DNA of 64,000 nucleotides from Fasciola hepatica (taxonomy: Eukaryota > Platyhelminthes > Trematoda > Plagiorchiida > Fasciolidae), in NCBI GenBank assembly GCA_948099385.1, contig CANUEZ040000179.1, positions 10,434,001 through 10,498,000 on the forward strand, read 5' to 3'. Made by a program: the position numbers and the translations under genes. Positions within the stretch are counted from its first letter, which is position 1, and the number at the start of each line of letters is the position of its first letter. A model generated the notes under the pieces. The model was not told the DNA's origin, searched no databases, and saw nothing but the letters and a program-made list of their open reading frames with translations. Below are positions 32,815 through 43,343 of this stretch, piece by piece.

Positions 32815-33010
32815 GTTATGATTATAGGACGATAAGTGTGAGCAGCAGATAGTTTGGCAAACCTATTTTACCAATACGGTCGGAAGTAAAAGAAAAGAGA
32901 TTGTTGTTGCAAATCAGAAATCTCGGCGACTACACGGTCCAACGCTGCACGATGATGATGATGACGGTCCAATAGAACTGTATGATTTTACCACAATTCC
33001 ATTACAACTC
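32815..33010. repeat. Repeat family G, partial copy 3, carrying a micro-insertion
   Basis: Shares cagaaatctcggcgactacacggtccaatagaactgt (with the insertion removed) with the other G copies (compare cagcagtacgggcgactaagcggttcaccagaacc at 34183-34212). The insertion at 32943-32963 is described separately. Confidence 0.55.
32943..32963 (+). mobile_element. 21-bp RTE-type 3' end with target-site duplication
   Basis: Sequence cgctgcacgatgatgatgatg is the RTE-1 3' terminus (cgctgtac followed by the GAT tail). It is flanked by the 9-bp direct repeat acggtccaa at 32934-32942 and 32964-32972. The related repeat copies at 26565 and 34195 lack the insertion. Confidence 0.75.
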
Positions 33011-33879
33011 ACTTCAGTTTTGGAAAATGAAGTTGAGGAAAGTAGAATTCGCCAACATCCAAATCCCTCCAAGTTACTTGAACTAATACTTAACCAAAAC
33101 CCACGGAGACTCCATCAACTACCGGACAACAAGAAATATGTTCAAATTTGAAATAAGCACTAATGACTGTGCAACGACAATAGGAGTTACACTGAATTCT
33201 TCCAGAACTGTCCTGCGTAGTTATCATACCTATTTAACATTTTAATGAAATTAGTGCAAGGAAGCTGACAATTACTGATGAGATGCAAATATTAGTTTCA
33301 TCACATTTCGTACTTACCAAAAGCTGCATGAACCTTGTTAGAGTAAGCACCATTAAGTGGACAGTCCATAAGATGGATGTAACACTTTGAGACGGACCAT
33401 TGCATTTGACTATTTTTCATGTGTCGGACTTCCGCGACATCCATACAACCAGCGATCATAGGCAGACAGGAAGATACGACTACATATCATGACAAGTGAG
33501 GCATTTCTATTCCCACAACCTAATCAACGTATTGCTGTCATTTTCTACGTTTCCTCATGCTGTGTCATACTACTGATAACTTGTGTTTCTTAGTTCGGTT
33601 GCTGCTGCGAAGTAGCAGCCATAACAGCCACAATCGAATAACCGTTATTGGTTATTCCAATTTAACCAGATTCACTGAAGTCTTTCACATTCAGGAGACC
33701 AAAATACTTTAACACAATAATGTGTGCGCACTTACCAGTGCGTTTGTGTGTGTGTGCAGGTGAATGATAAATAAAACCAACTTCAGGCAACTTGTGGTCA
33801 CATTTAAGCGCTGCAATGGCTTGGTCTGCGAGTAAGCTGTCTGAACTGGCTATGCTGAATATTGGCGGTCCAAGTTTGA
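33011..33879. other. No recognisable gene
   Basis: About 870 bases between repeat G copies. No coding or known repeat signal. Confidence 0.35.
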
Positions 33880-34725
33880 GATAATTATGCAGTGAGTTTC
33901 GTAGAAAAAAACGACCGCTATTGAAAGCCCTTTCATTATTCTACTACGAATTTCTTGTCATTTTGCTGTCAAAGTAGCTTTGTCTGTGGTTGACCTAGCA
34001 GTGTGTAGACAGGAACACCAATGCATTAAGATAAACGGTGTCGGTAGAAGTTTGTTCGACAATGTCTTTCAACTCCTGATAAGTGTCCTTATTACCAGAC
34101 GTATTCCATGTGTTTCTATATCCCGTACTGTTATCGATATAGTCGAATGAAAAGAAAAACAAAGTGACGTTGTCATTCAGCAGTACGGGCGACTAAGCGG
34201 TTCACCAGAACCATCTGCTTCTAACAGTTACATTATCATTTTTCAATTTCGGCAAATAACGTCAAACTGTGACGTTATTTCAAGATTCGTTACGCAATGC
34301 AAAGTGCTCCTCTACTAGGAAACTGATTAATTTAGGGCGGGCGATACCACTGGATCGTTATATAACTTACATAAACCTTTGCAAAATGAAGAAAAAAACA
34401 TTTTCATTAGAAAGCCGGCAAAAATAATGGAGGAACAGTGAAGCCAAATGAAATTTGACGTCTTGTCCAAGATTTTCCAAAATCACCCGATAAGCTCTAC
34501 CATAAAGAGCGGAGAACTGCTCAAAAGAACTGCGTCCAAATTTGCACTATACACGCAAATGACCATGCATATAATAAATGTAGCTACTATGTATTCCTCC
34601 AGAAAAAATTGAAGTGACTTCCACCCGTCTCTATCTGACAGCCTGATAAAGTCTTTTGAATGAAATTACTGCAATCGTGAGATCAAACACCATGGTGATT
34701 TAACCCGTAGTCGGGTTGGTTTGGC
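33880..34725. repeat. Repeat family G, copy 4
   Basis: Best-preserved partner of 26310-27480: cgacaatgtctttcaactcc, gtcattcagcagtacgggcgactaagcggttcacc, ggaaactgattaatttag, tgacagcctgataaagtcttttgaatgaaattactgcaatc and acccgtagtcgggttgg occur in the same order. On the - strand a protein-like stretch (GYRNTWNTSGNKDTYQELKD) may be a relic of coding sequence, but the family is not identified. Confidence 0.6.
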
Positions 34726-34857
34726 AAATTAATAATATACCACTTGTCAGAGACTATTACACTCAATTAAGTGGTCATTCCGTTCCTTGGAAGGAAGGTA
34801 TTGAAGGCCGAACCAGTACACAGTTTACAGCGTATCGGGTTTTCACGGTGGGCTGCA

Positions 34858-37452
34858 CAGTTCTCGGCGGATAAAAGCTGCATTCTTACATACATGTGTC
34901 ATGTCCCTCCCGAAACGTTTAGTACAGATGGTCATCTGATCCCCAACAAATCATCAGTACGCGACCTGGTCATATACTATTCCTGTTCGTTCAACTTCTC
35001 GGAGCAGACACTCAAATTGCTAGGTCCCGCAGGTTGATAGGACTTGTCCACAAAACATTCCGTTTGCGTGAAAGTAAGCTCAGTGTCTATACAACACACG
35101 TTAGACCATTGATAGAGTATAGTTCAATAGTTGGCTCCAACGTGAGCCAGATTGATAGGATCACCATCGAAAATGTTCAGCGCGCCTTTACTAAACAAAT
35201 AGTTGGCTATTCGTCTAGTCTCAACTATAAACAGCGTTGTGACCTGCTACAATTCAACCTCTTTGGCTCCGACGACTAAAGAACAACTGGCCCTTTTTCC
35301 ATTCACTATTATAATATGGTTCCTGCAAAGCCTCCCCTGTGGTACGAGACTCATTAAGCTTAAGATATTCGTTACGACACAGCAGTCATTCGGTCACTGT
35401 GCCGTCCTCGAGAACCAGCCTACGGTCCAATTTCTTTATTGTTAAATATTCACAAATGTGGAATAAACTTCCACCAAATGTCAGTGCAATAAGCCACTTG
35501 CCGAGATTAAAAGAGGAATTAAACAAACGGCTTGATGTCCTGACACTCGTATCAAACAATGATCCATACACTTCGGAGGAGCGAGCGTACGAAGTTGGTC
35601 TGGGTTACTGACACGCGGGTCTGAGTCAGGGGCCACGAGACCTACGTACCACACAAGTCGCCGTATATACCACTCAAGTTTTATTGATCCTTCGTGTACA
35701 ACCTTGTGTTTTGCAAAGTCGAACCACCCACCAATTAGTTCCAATTTATAGATACTAGATGTTTCTGTTTACCGCTGACCGTTGATCCTCAGCTGGGAGC
35801 ACCCCAAATTGCGTTTTTATATTTTTACCTTTCCAGACAACCACTGATGTGTGCCTTTCCTTCGATGGTTCGGCATAATACCTGGCCCACATTTCCCGCT
35901 GAAAATTCGATACCTGCTCGTCATTTCGTCACTACCATAAAGACCCTGTTCTCCAGGACCCCTCGCAACCTGGTCACAAGCTCCTGGACTATTCGATCTC
36001 TATGTGACAACGACAATATCACTCAAATGAAGCTCACCGGTGCGGGGCGCGGTCAGATCCACCGCTTTTGCCGGCGCCCATCGGGCGTGCAGGACGTCTG
36101 CAACGATGCGCGGGCGCAGTCAGGATGGCGGATCGCACCTCCTGTCACCAAAAATGGTTTCTGGTTGGGTGTCCAGCACAAGTTCAACCCCACCCACCAG
36201 CACCGGTTGTGGCAAAAAAAACATTTATTCACCCGAAATGCTGCAAATATGGAACTATCTCCCCAGTCATCGCCTATTGCTCATCGTTCTTGTCTCCATT
36301 TTCGCCACCCTTACTTACCGCTTCTTACCCCCGGAAAAATCTACCTTCCCTAGAACATAACTATCGCGAGGTAAAAAGACCTTTTCCATACTCGGCTTGC
36401 CGTTCATGATCCTTTCTCCCGATGACTCGTGCTAAACAGCCCGCTTGTCCCATTCATAAACTTAACCAGTCCCCAAGATAAAACTCGCCCTTTTTATCAC
36501 AGTTATCGATATATTTGCAAAAATTCACATTCAATGTTGACAGACACTTCCGTCCCACAAAGTCCAAACAGTATATTTCACGGAGGAATATTTGTCTCCG
36601 GAGCATCCCAACAGTCGACGATATTGTGATAGTTCGCCCACAAGGCCGTAGAATTGCAATATCCTTACCTTGCAAAGATTCACGCTCTCCTCATATATTC
36701 ACATCTGAGACATCTGTATCGCAGCGTTTTGATCTTTCGCCATCACATGATCCACCTTTTACAAAGAATACCAGCAGATAGTATTTCACCTGTTAACTAC
36801 TTCACCGCACAACTTCGCAACTGTATTCATCGGTTGTTTGATGCTTTTCCATATCCGGTATTCTATCTTGGTGAACCCTCTCAGACAATTTTGATCCTTG
36901 CATCTCCCTGGTCATCATGTTCGGCCCTTACATAACGATAATCAAACGTAAACACTTATAAGTGTTTAAATGACAGGTATACCTGTCATTTGAATACTCA
37001 TCTGTGCAAACCGTGTATCCGCAACTATCATGGCTACGCATCACAAACTGATTTGTCGCCCAGTTCCCATTTCCGTTTTAGTGCATCACATTCCACCCTT
37101 ATGAAAGTAAACAATGTGCGCCACGATTTAACGGACTCGGCCGTTATTCGATCGCTGAACGTTACAAGTGTAATCTTCGAAAGGTTTTTCCTGTTCCTTG
37201 TCTGCAAATTCATTCCTTTTATCGTCTGATTTCAATCCAAAGTCGTGCCATACTCCGCGGGGCGCTATAGCTGGTTCATGTCTCCGTTGGAAACTTCTTT
37301 CTCCCCAAGGTGAACGAAACTTTTGTCAATTCTGTTTGATTCTGTCGTTGCATAGCCCCTCTTTTTGTACTATTTCGGGAAGAGTCTACCACCCCCGACC
37401 AGCCCCAACCCGACTAAGCAGGGCCGGCCGCCCGACCTTGAGTTCAAATTTG
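34858..37452 (+). mobile_element. CR1-A 3' half, copy 1
   Basis: Direct repeat of 51466-54118 at a constant offset of 16,608 up to about 36860. Encodes the RT C-terminal part in three broken frames: STDGHLIPNKSSVRDLVIYY, then LVHKTFRLRESKLSVYTTHV and IENVQRAFTKQIVGYSS, then WNKLPPNVSAISHLPRL and the end AYEVGLGY at about 35608. About 1.85 kb of noncoding 3' region follows. It shares the same frameshifts (after LLGPAG and after FGSDD) with the other copy. Identity is near complete from about 34940 to 36860, then falls markedly. Confidence 0.85.
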
Positions 37453-37743
37453 CCGGGCGCAGCCTAAGTTCAGTTCAGTTTGTCTTCAAGTCCTGAAGTA
37501 CTACACGGGTTCGAGGCTTTGAGCCCAATTGTCCCGGTTCTTGAGGAAATCTTTGATCTTCTGTCGGATTCACCGAGCTGAAACGAGAGTAAAAAGAAGC
37601 GGGGGTGGCAGCGAAAACAAGATACATATAACCTCATTCAGTGTCACACTGTGGACAGTGCCTTAAGCTGAGTGGGGGTGTGGCATTCATGAACATATAT
37701 GCGATAAAATACAACTATTTTGTCTGTTTTTTGACAAAGGGAA
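37453..37743. other. Junction region with a TTCAG motif
   Basis: A short taagttcagttcagtttg motif near 37465-37482 marks the end of CR1-A copy 1. The rest probably holds the 3' untranslated end of the - strand CR1-F element. Confidence 0.35.
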
Positions 37744-39782
37744 TTATTGGGAGAGATCCAGGTAGAGGTCTAGCTTTTTCTTGAAGATAGTTTTGTTCTG
37801 CGAGAGAACAATATCTTCCGGAAGTGCATTCCACATAGTAATAACCCTATAGCTAAAAAAGTTAATCCTTAGTGAAGTGCGTGGCCTCGGTTTGAAAACT
37901 TTTCTGCTGTGACCACGGAGAAAGGAGGCTGGACAGACGGAGAAGAAGCAATCGCTTTGACCTGTTTCAAAAAGGTGAAACATCAAAAACAGATCACCTC
38001 TTACGCGTCTTACGTCAAGGGGATACAGGTTGAGGAGTGAGAGGCGGACGGGATAAGGTAGATGAGATAGACCCCTTACTGCCTTGGTGGAGGCCCGCTG
38101 AACTCTTTCTAGGATCTCACGGTCTCGGACAAGACCAGAGTGCACTATCTGACTACCGTACTCCAGCAGAGGTCGGATATACGTGCCGAAAATTATGGGG
38201 AAATCATCCTTAGATATGTGCGGGAAAAACCTTTGAATCATGTTTAGGACTCGAAAGGCAGACTTGCTCGCAAGTTGGTGCTGATGAGAGGAGGATAAGT
38301 TACAATCTAACCAGAAACCGAGCACCTTGTGTCGGTCAACCCTTGGCAGTGTGGTTGCTCCATTAATGGAAAACGTGTGACCAGTCTCTCTGCCGAAAGA
38401 CATGCTCACGCATTTGTCATCATTAACTGGGAGGTTCCAATCCTCGGACCAGCGTTTTGTTTCATAAACTGCAATTTGCAGGTCTTCAACGCTTGAACTC
38501 CAGAGGGTTACATCATCTGCGTACATAGCATTGTTCGCAGGAAGGGCTGTCGGTAGATCGTTTATATAGATCAGGAAAAGAAGAGGACCTAAGACCGACC
38601 CTTGGGGGACCCCAGTTGTTACTGGGGAGGGTTGAGACAAAACATTCCCGACTTTAACCACAAAGGTGCGGTCGGTAAGGAAGCTACGTAGGATGGCCAA
38701 CATGGAGCCTGTGATCCCGTACGTCTGCAGCTTATAAAGAAGAGGGGCATGTGGGACCTTATCGAAGGCCTTAGCAAAATCGATGAATACAGCGTGTGAG
38801 AGCTGGCCATCATCATAGGCTTTCGTTAGACTATCCATGACAGTAAGCATATTGGTGATGCATGACCTGCCAGGAAGAAACCCATGTTGGGACGGGGAGA
38901 GGATCTTATTTCTACGCAGATGGGAAAGAATCTCACTCTTAAGAATTCCCTCAAAAATTTTGCTAGGGATGCTAGTGAGGCTTATGGGTCTGTAACTGGA
39001 AGCAAGGTGTCTACTACCCTTCTTATAGATGGGTGCGATCACTGCTTTTTTCCAGTTACGGGGGAAAACTCCATCGTCAACACATCGCTGAAAAAGCGAG
39101 GCATAAGGAGCAGCTAATGTATTCGCGGCTTCCTTGAGAATATGGGAGTGGATTAGGTCAGGACCCATAGAGCAATATTGGTTGAGCCGTCGGAAACCTT
39201 GAGCGACTGCACCAGTGGGAATAGTGACGCGGTTAAGGGTAGTGGTCAGAGATAACGGGTGCATAGTAGGGTGGGATGATATGGGTATGGAGCTAAAAAT
39301 TGTACGGAAGTAGGAGCTGAAGGCCTCGGCTACTTGGCTAGGGGAAGTGATTGGAGATAAGGCACTATCTTTAAGAGCTAATGGCGTCGGAGCTGTACCC
39401 CTAAGACATCGCATGTACTGAAAGAAAAATGCCTTATTGGTCCGTGCTCGATCAAGTACAGATCGTTGGACTGCATTCTGATAGGACCTAATCTTGTCTT
39501 TGCATCTGTTCCGTATGATCCTGAAGTCTTCTGCATCACGGGCAAGGCCTGTGGCTTTATATCTAGCAAAGAGGCGTGCGCGTTCGTCTAGAATGCGCCT
39601 AATGCGGCGAGGGAGGGGTCGCTTAGCGGTCTGTGGGCGACGAATTCTGGGGACAAAATGCCTATCAGCTAAGGAGATTAACTCTCTGAGATTCTCTGCC
39701 ATTTCATCAGCAGAGTTACCTAGGTTATCTGAATTTAGCTGGGAGTGAAAAAATGCGCAGACTTGGTCAAAATTGCACAGGA
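37700..39782 (-). mobile_element. CR1-F element, 5'-truncated
   Basis: The element containing the intact RT frame. Its 5' (right) end abuts repeat F at about 39782. Its 3' (left) end is not precisely visible; a candidate is the AT-rich stretch near 37700-37740. Confidence 0.65.
37744..39702 (-). CDS. CR1-F retrotransposon reverse transcriptase, intact 652-codon frame
   Basis: The longest uninterrupted frame in the window. Residues 1-100 are a basic linker (RRPQTAKRPLPRRIRRILDE). The RT spans ~210-480: NWKKAVIAPIYKKGSRHLAS, YRPISLTSIPSKIFEGIL, QHGFLPGRSCITNM, AVFIDFAKAFDKVPH (~303-317), TTGVPQGSVLGPLLFLIYIN (~363-382) and the catalytic YADD at residues 394-397 (38512-38523). The thumb follows (GTYIRPLLEYGSQIVHSGLV, ERVQRASTKAVRGLS), then the terminal wall FFSYRVITMWNALPEDIV. 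All catalytic aspartates are present. The same frame stays open upstream to a TAG near 39795, but there is no endonuclease domain, so the element is 5'-truncated. An intact RT in a truncated copy implies recent insertion. Confidence 0.9.
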   Translation of the reverse strand: MAENLRELISLADRHFVPRIRRPQTAKRPLPRRIRRILDERARLFARYKATGLARDAEDFRIIRNRCKDKIRSYQNAVQRSVLDRARTNKAFFFQYMRCLRGTAPTPLALKDSALSPITSPSQVAEAFSSYFRTIFSSIPISSHPTMHPLSLTTTLNRVTIPTGAVAQGFRRLNQYCSMGPDLIHSHILKEAANTLAAPYASLFQRCVDDGVFPRNWKKAVIAPIYKKGSRHLASSYRPISLTSIPSKIFEGILKSEILSHLRRNKILSPSQHGFLPGRSCITNMLTVMDSLTKAYDDGQLSHAVFIDFAKAFDKVPHAPLLYKLQTYGITGSMLAILRSFLTDRTFVVKVGNVLSQPSPVTTGVPQGSVLGPLLFLIYINDLPTALPANNAMYADDVTLWSSSVEDLQIAVYETKRWSEDWNLPVNDDKCVSMSFGRETGHTFSINGATTLPRVDRHKVLGFWLDCNLSSSHQHQLASKSAFRVLNMIQRFFPHISKDDFPIIFGTYIRPLLEYGSQIVHSGLVRDREILERVQRASTKAVRGLSHLPYPVRLSLLNLYPLDVRRVRGDLFLMFHLFETGQSDCFFSVCPASFLRGHSRKVFKPRPRTSLRINFFSYRVITMWNALPEDIVLSQNKTIFKKKLDLYLDLSQ

Positions 39783-40009
39783 CTTGGTGTGGCTAGAGCC
39801 AATCGTGTGTCCAGATAATTGTGTTGTCGGCGCGTTTCCGTAGCTCGCAACACTGCGTGATTTTCTTTTTCTGAAAGAACTTAAATACTTTCTCCTGTAC
39901 AATATCGAGTGCATATACCTGAACCATCCTCTTGGAATTCGGACCGTTTGATCTTGCGTTACAGCATGACTCGGGGTTATCCGAAATAAAACATTATTAT
40001 TATTATTAC
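39783..40009 (+). repeat. Composite repeat: repeat F head plus CR1-A-type 3' end
   Basis: 39783-39885 (tggtgtggctagagccaatc onward) matches 46686-46790 (tgtgtgtctagagccgatct onward). 39886-40009 (aaatactttctcctgtacaatatcgagtgcatatacctgaa, ending aaataaaacattattattattatt) matches the CR1-A 3' end at 54145-54285. A foreign head joined to a LINE 3' end is the architecture of a SINE that borrows its partner's tail. A simple 5'-truncated CR1-A inserted beside repeat F is the alternative. Confidence 0.5.
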
Positions 40010-42207
40010 CTGGATAATATTTCGGTGGCTAGTTCTTCAGAGCAAGAACACACCGCACACTTACGAGCACTTTTCGAACGCCTTAGCCAGCACGGCGTGA
40101 CGATCAACATCGCGAAATGCGAATAAGGCCGGTCGGACATCACCCTCAAAGGGCATTCTATTTCATCCTCGGGTATCCGCCCTCTGCCAGATAAAGTTGC
40201 CGCTATTTGCAATTACCCTGAACCCCAACCTTTTCTCCAGTTGCGTTAGTTTTCCGGCCTGGTGAATTTCTGCCGCCGATTTATTCCTCACTGTGTGGAA
40301 ACGATGCAACCCCTCACCGGCCTGTTGCTCGAAGGTAAGCGGAAGTTCGTGTTTCCCGACACGGCACAAGTCGCATTTGCCTTGGCCAAAGATGCTGTCG
40401 CCAAAACAGAACTTCTTACCCACCAAGACCCTTTGACTCCTATTTTGGTAATGACGGATGCCTCGGACACAGCGGTTGGAGCAGTACTGCAACAGTTCGT
40501 ATACGATTCTTGGCAACCTTTAGCATTCTTCTCCAAGCGCCTACAACCCGCCGAATCTACGTACAGCACATTTGGTGGGGAGTTATTAGCCATCTACTTG
40601 GGAACTCGTCATTTTCGACATGCACTCGAAGGCCGTTCGTTTACGGTGTTTACAGACCACAAGCCTTTGGTTTACGCACTGAAGTCAGATTCCGATCGAT
40701 ACTCACCACGCGAGATTCGCCACTTAGACTTTGTCTCACCGTTTACTGTGGACATACGACACCTCTCTGGAGTACTCAATCCCGTCGCCGACGTCTTATC
40801 ACGCGTACATCAACTAAGTCTGTCATCGACGCTTAACATCAACTTGGATGCAATGGCACAGGCCCAAACTATGGACCCTGACATCGAAAAACTTCGACCA
40901 AATGGTTCTTTGAGCTTGACGACAGTACCTATGCCAACTTCCCAGAATACCATCGTGTGCAATGTGTCGCAAGGTCGCCCTGGGCCGGTGGTTCCTGCTT
41001 CCCACCGTTATCTTACTTTCCTGACACTCCACAATCTGGTTCACCCGGGTGTGACGGCCTCGGTGAAACTGATAACTGAGCTTTTTGTTTGGCACAATGT
41101 CAAACGAGATGTCCGTCAATGGGCTCGTGCTTGCCTGCAGTGTCAACGTGTTAAGACCTATAGGCACACCAAAGCGGCGTTAGCCAGGTTCCCAGAACCT
41201 GAAACACGTTTTCATCATGTGCACGTCGACCTCGTAGGACCATTTCCACCTTCGCTTGGGTACGTTTACACACTCACGTGCGTGGATCGTTTTACTCGCT
41301 GGCCGCAGGCCATTTCTGTCCCTCGTCCCACGTCGGAAGAGGCCGCGAAAGCTTTTCTGACCGGTTGGGTTAGTCATTTCGGCTGCCCGGCGATAGTGAC
41401 CACCGATCGCGGTCCACACCTTGACGGCACTTTCGGCAGCCTACTCGCTACGCTCGGTTTCCAACACGTTAAGACGACAGCTTACCACCCTCAGGCCAAT
41501 GGCGTGATTGAGGGTTCCCACCGGCAATAAAAATCCGCCCTTCGAGCAAACGGTAACCCCCTTTGGAGTGAAACACTACCATTAGCACTCTTAAGCCTAC
41601 GTAGTACCGTTAAGGAGGAATTACACACAACATCGGCCGTACCAGTATATGGCTGTACACTTCGTCTACCTGGGGAGTTGATAGCCCCCTCACTAACCGT
41701 GACCTTCGACTACGGTGACTATGCTCGGCGCCTTACGCAGCACATGCGAGTGCTCAAGGCCAGTCCGCCGCGTGAAAAACAGTCCACAAGTTGTGTCCCA
41801 ACTGCGTTAGACACCGCTACTCACGTGTTCCTTCGTGTCGATGGCGTTCGATCACCACTACAAGCGCCATGCACTGGCACGTTCCGGGTGATAAAACGTA
41901 GGGCAAAACATTTGTCATAGACATCAGCGGACGAAGCGAAACCGTATCTATCGACCGTCTCAAACCTGCCGTTATAGAGTGCAAGCCGCTCGGCCAACTT
42001 ACACCTACTCAAGCCGCTCAGTCACCTGCATCGAGCGAGTTATTACTCAAACCACCCCCAATTACGCCTAGTGAGGACTCGGCAGCTAGTCCACCAGATT
42101 CACCAACCGCACCCGCAACGCGAAGTAGCCGCCGCGGTCGCCCACTACGAAATCCCATCCGCTTCGCCGATTTCGTGACGATTTTTACAACCGGCTGTTG
42201 GCAATAA
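40010..42207 (+). mobile_element. Ty3/gypsy LTR retrotransposon, pol 3' half, inactivated
   Basis: Starts abruptly in the RT palm with YLDNISVASSSEQEHTAHL, where Ty3/gypsy elements have Y-hydrophobic-D-D, so the second aspartate is Asn. The RT connection follows (HGVTINIAKCE), then RNase H, integrase and a C-terminal tail ending at TAA 42205-42207. The frame is broken at a stop near 40123-40125, near 40247, by a TAA at 41527-41529 directly after the integrase catalytic glutamate, and by a shift near 41905. Everything 5' of the RT palm is missing. Confidence 0.88.
40262..41529 (+). CDS. Ty3/gypsy RNase H and integrase frame (422 codons, truncated)
   Basis: Residues ~1-40 are the end of RT (NFCRRFIPHCVETMQPLTGL). 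RNase H spans ~60-180: LVMTDASDTAVGAVLQQ, FSKRLQPAESTYSTFGGELL, FTVFTDHKPLVYAL and RHLSGVLNPVADVLSR. Integrase spans ~255-422: an HHCC zinc finger with LHNLVHPGVTASVKLI and ARACLQCQRVKTYR, then the catalytic core with HVHVDLVGPFPPSLG, ATVTTDRGPHL-like IVTTDRGPHLDGTFG and AYHPQANGVIEGSHRQ, supplying the D, D and E residues. The frame ends at TAA 41527-41529; similarity continues in the same frame beyond it, so this is a nonsense change in a once longer protein. Confidence 0.85.
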
Positions 42208-42774
42208 GTTGGGAGGTTCATCATGGATTTACCAACCAACAGGCCCGTGAAATTACAATTGGTAGTTATGATTTCATCTTCTTCTGCTCTCCTAGCGACT
42301 ACAACAACACCGAACATCGTTCGTGTGTTGTTATTACGGTCCAACATCCGCCGGCGCCCTCAGACGCTATTTTGTTCCAGTTTACCTTGCCCTCTCTCAG
42401 ACAGATTAACACAGTCACATTGGCTTCATCCGTAGCCTCGCTGACTCCAGTGCACGTTCAAGGAGCCAACCGCTCACTGGACAACGGGACGATTGGTCAG
42501 CCTGGTACTGGAGAAGACAACTGGACGCCCTTTTGGATGGACCTGACGGGACATCTTCCGGCTCGCATGCGTAGAAGGCCCGTGGGCGCCAAAACACAGT
42601 TGGACCTACGCACATCGGACCTCGAGAGTGCAGGCACTGTTAAACTTATCAACAGTCGTTCGACGTCACCAACAGTATAACGGGCAAGCTACGAGGAGTT
42701 CCTAGACAACCGATATTTCCGGCCTACCATCACGATCGAGGCCCAACTCCATCGGACTTCTAGGAGGAGGCCCC
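42208..42774 (+). other. Region between gypsy pol and the palindrome
   Basis: Noncoding or decayed sequence downstream of pol. It ends in a purine-rich stretch taggaggaggcccc at about 42760-42774 that resembles a polypurine tract placed directly before TGTAG, the expected start of a 3' LTR. Confidence 0.45.
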
Positions 42775-43343
42775 TGTAGCTGTTGCCATTTTCATTCATA
42801 CTTTTACCACGTTTATTGTTTAACTGAACGCTGACTGCCATGCACGGTTGCCACTTGACCGTTTCTCTTGCGCACGCTCTCACGCACGCTCCAAAATACA
42901 CGCTACCCACTTTCTCTCTCAATCGCCTTCTCGTTCTCACGGGTCGTGGAGAATACTGTTCTGGTTAACATATTCGTGCAGTGCCGCACATTAGAGTAAC
43001 GTGTAGGTGGTCCACGCAGTACAAAGGACCGAAGAACGCGTTCACTAAGGAAACCGCGAAGTGAGGTCTAATCAACCTTACACTTCGGTCCTTTGTACTG
43101 CGGGGACCACCTGCACGTTACTCTAACGCTCGGCACTTACGAATATCTTAACCAGAACGGTATTCCCTACGTCGCTTGAGAACGAGTAGGCGATTGGGAC
43201 AGATAGCAGTTAGTGTGCATTTCAGTAGTGTGCGTGAGAGCGTGCGCAAGAGCAACGGTCAAATGGCCACCGCGCTTGGCAGTCAGCGGTCAGTTAAACA
43301 ATAAACGTGGTAGAAGTATGAACGAAGGTGGCCACCGCTAAAA
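42775..43343. repeat. Large imperfect palindrome, probably two LTR copies head to head
   Basis: Left arm 42775-43034 and right arm 43084-43343 are inverted copies. Outer portions pair with moderate identity (cttttaccacgtttattgtttaactga against tcagttaaacaataaacgtgg near 43289; cttgcgcacgctctcacgcac against gtgcgtgagagcgtgcgcaag near 43229). The inner ~74 bases are nearly perfect: ctggttaacatattcg and gtacaaaggaccgaag at 42961-43034 against 43084-43154. The spacer is about 50 bases. The position of the left arm after a polypurine-like tract suggests that it is the 3' LTR of the gypsy fragment. Confidence 0.75.

Noticed and set aside
37990..39750. Shadow frames opposite the CR1-F RT
   Set aside because: They lie antisense to an intact, motif-bearing frame and encode nothing recognisable.
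42775..43343. Possible CRISPR-like or structured RNA locus because of strong hairpins
   Set aside because: Only one pair of arms, no regularly spaced repeats, no associated genes, and eukaryotic context; LTR or foldback origin is simpler.
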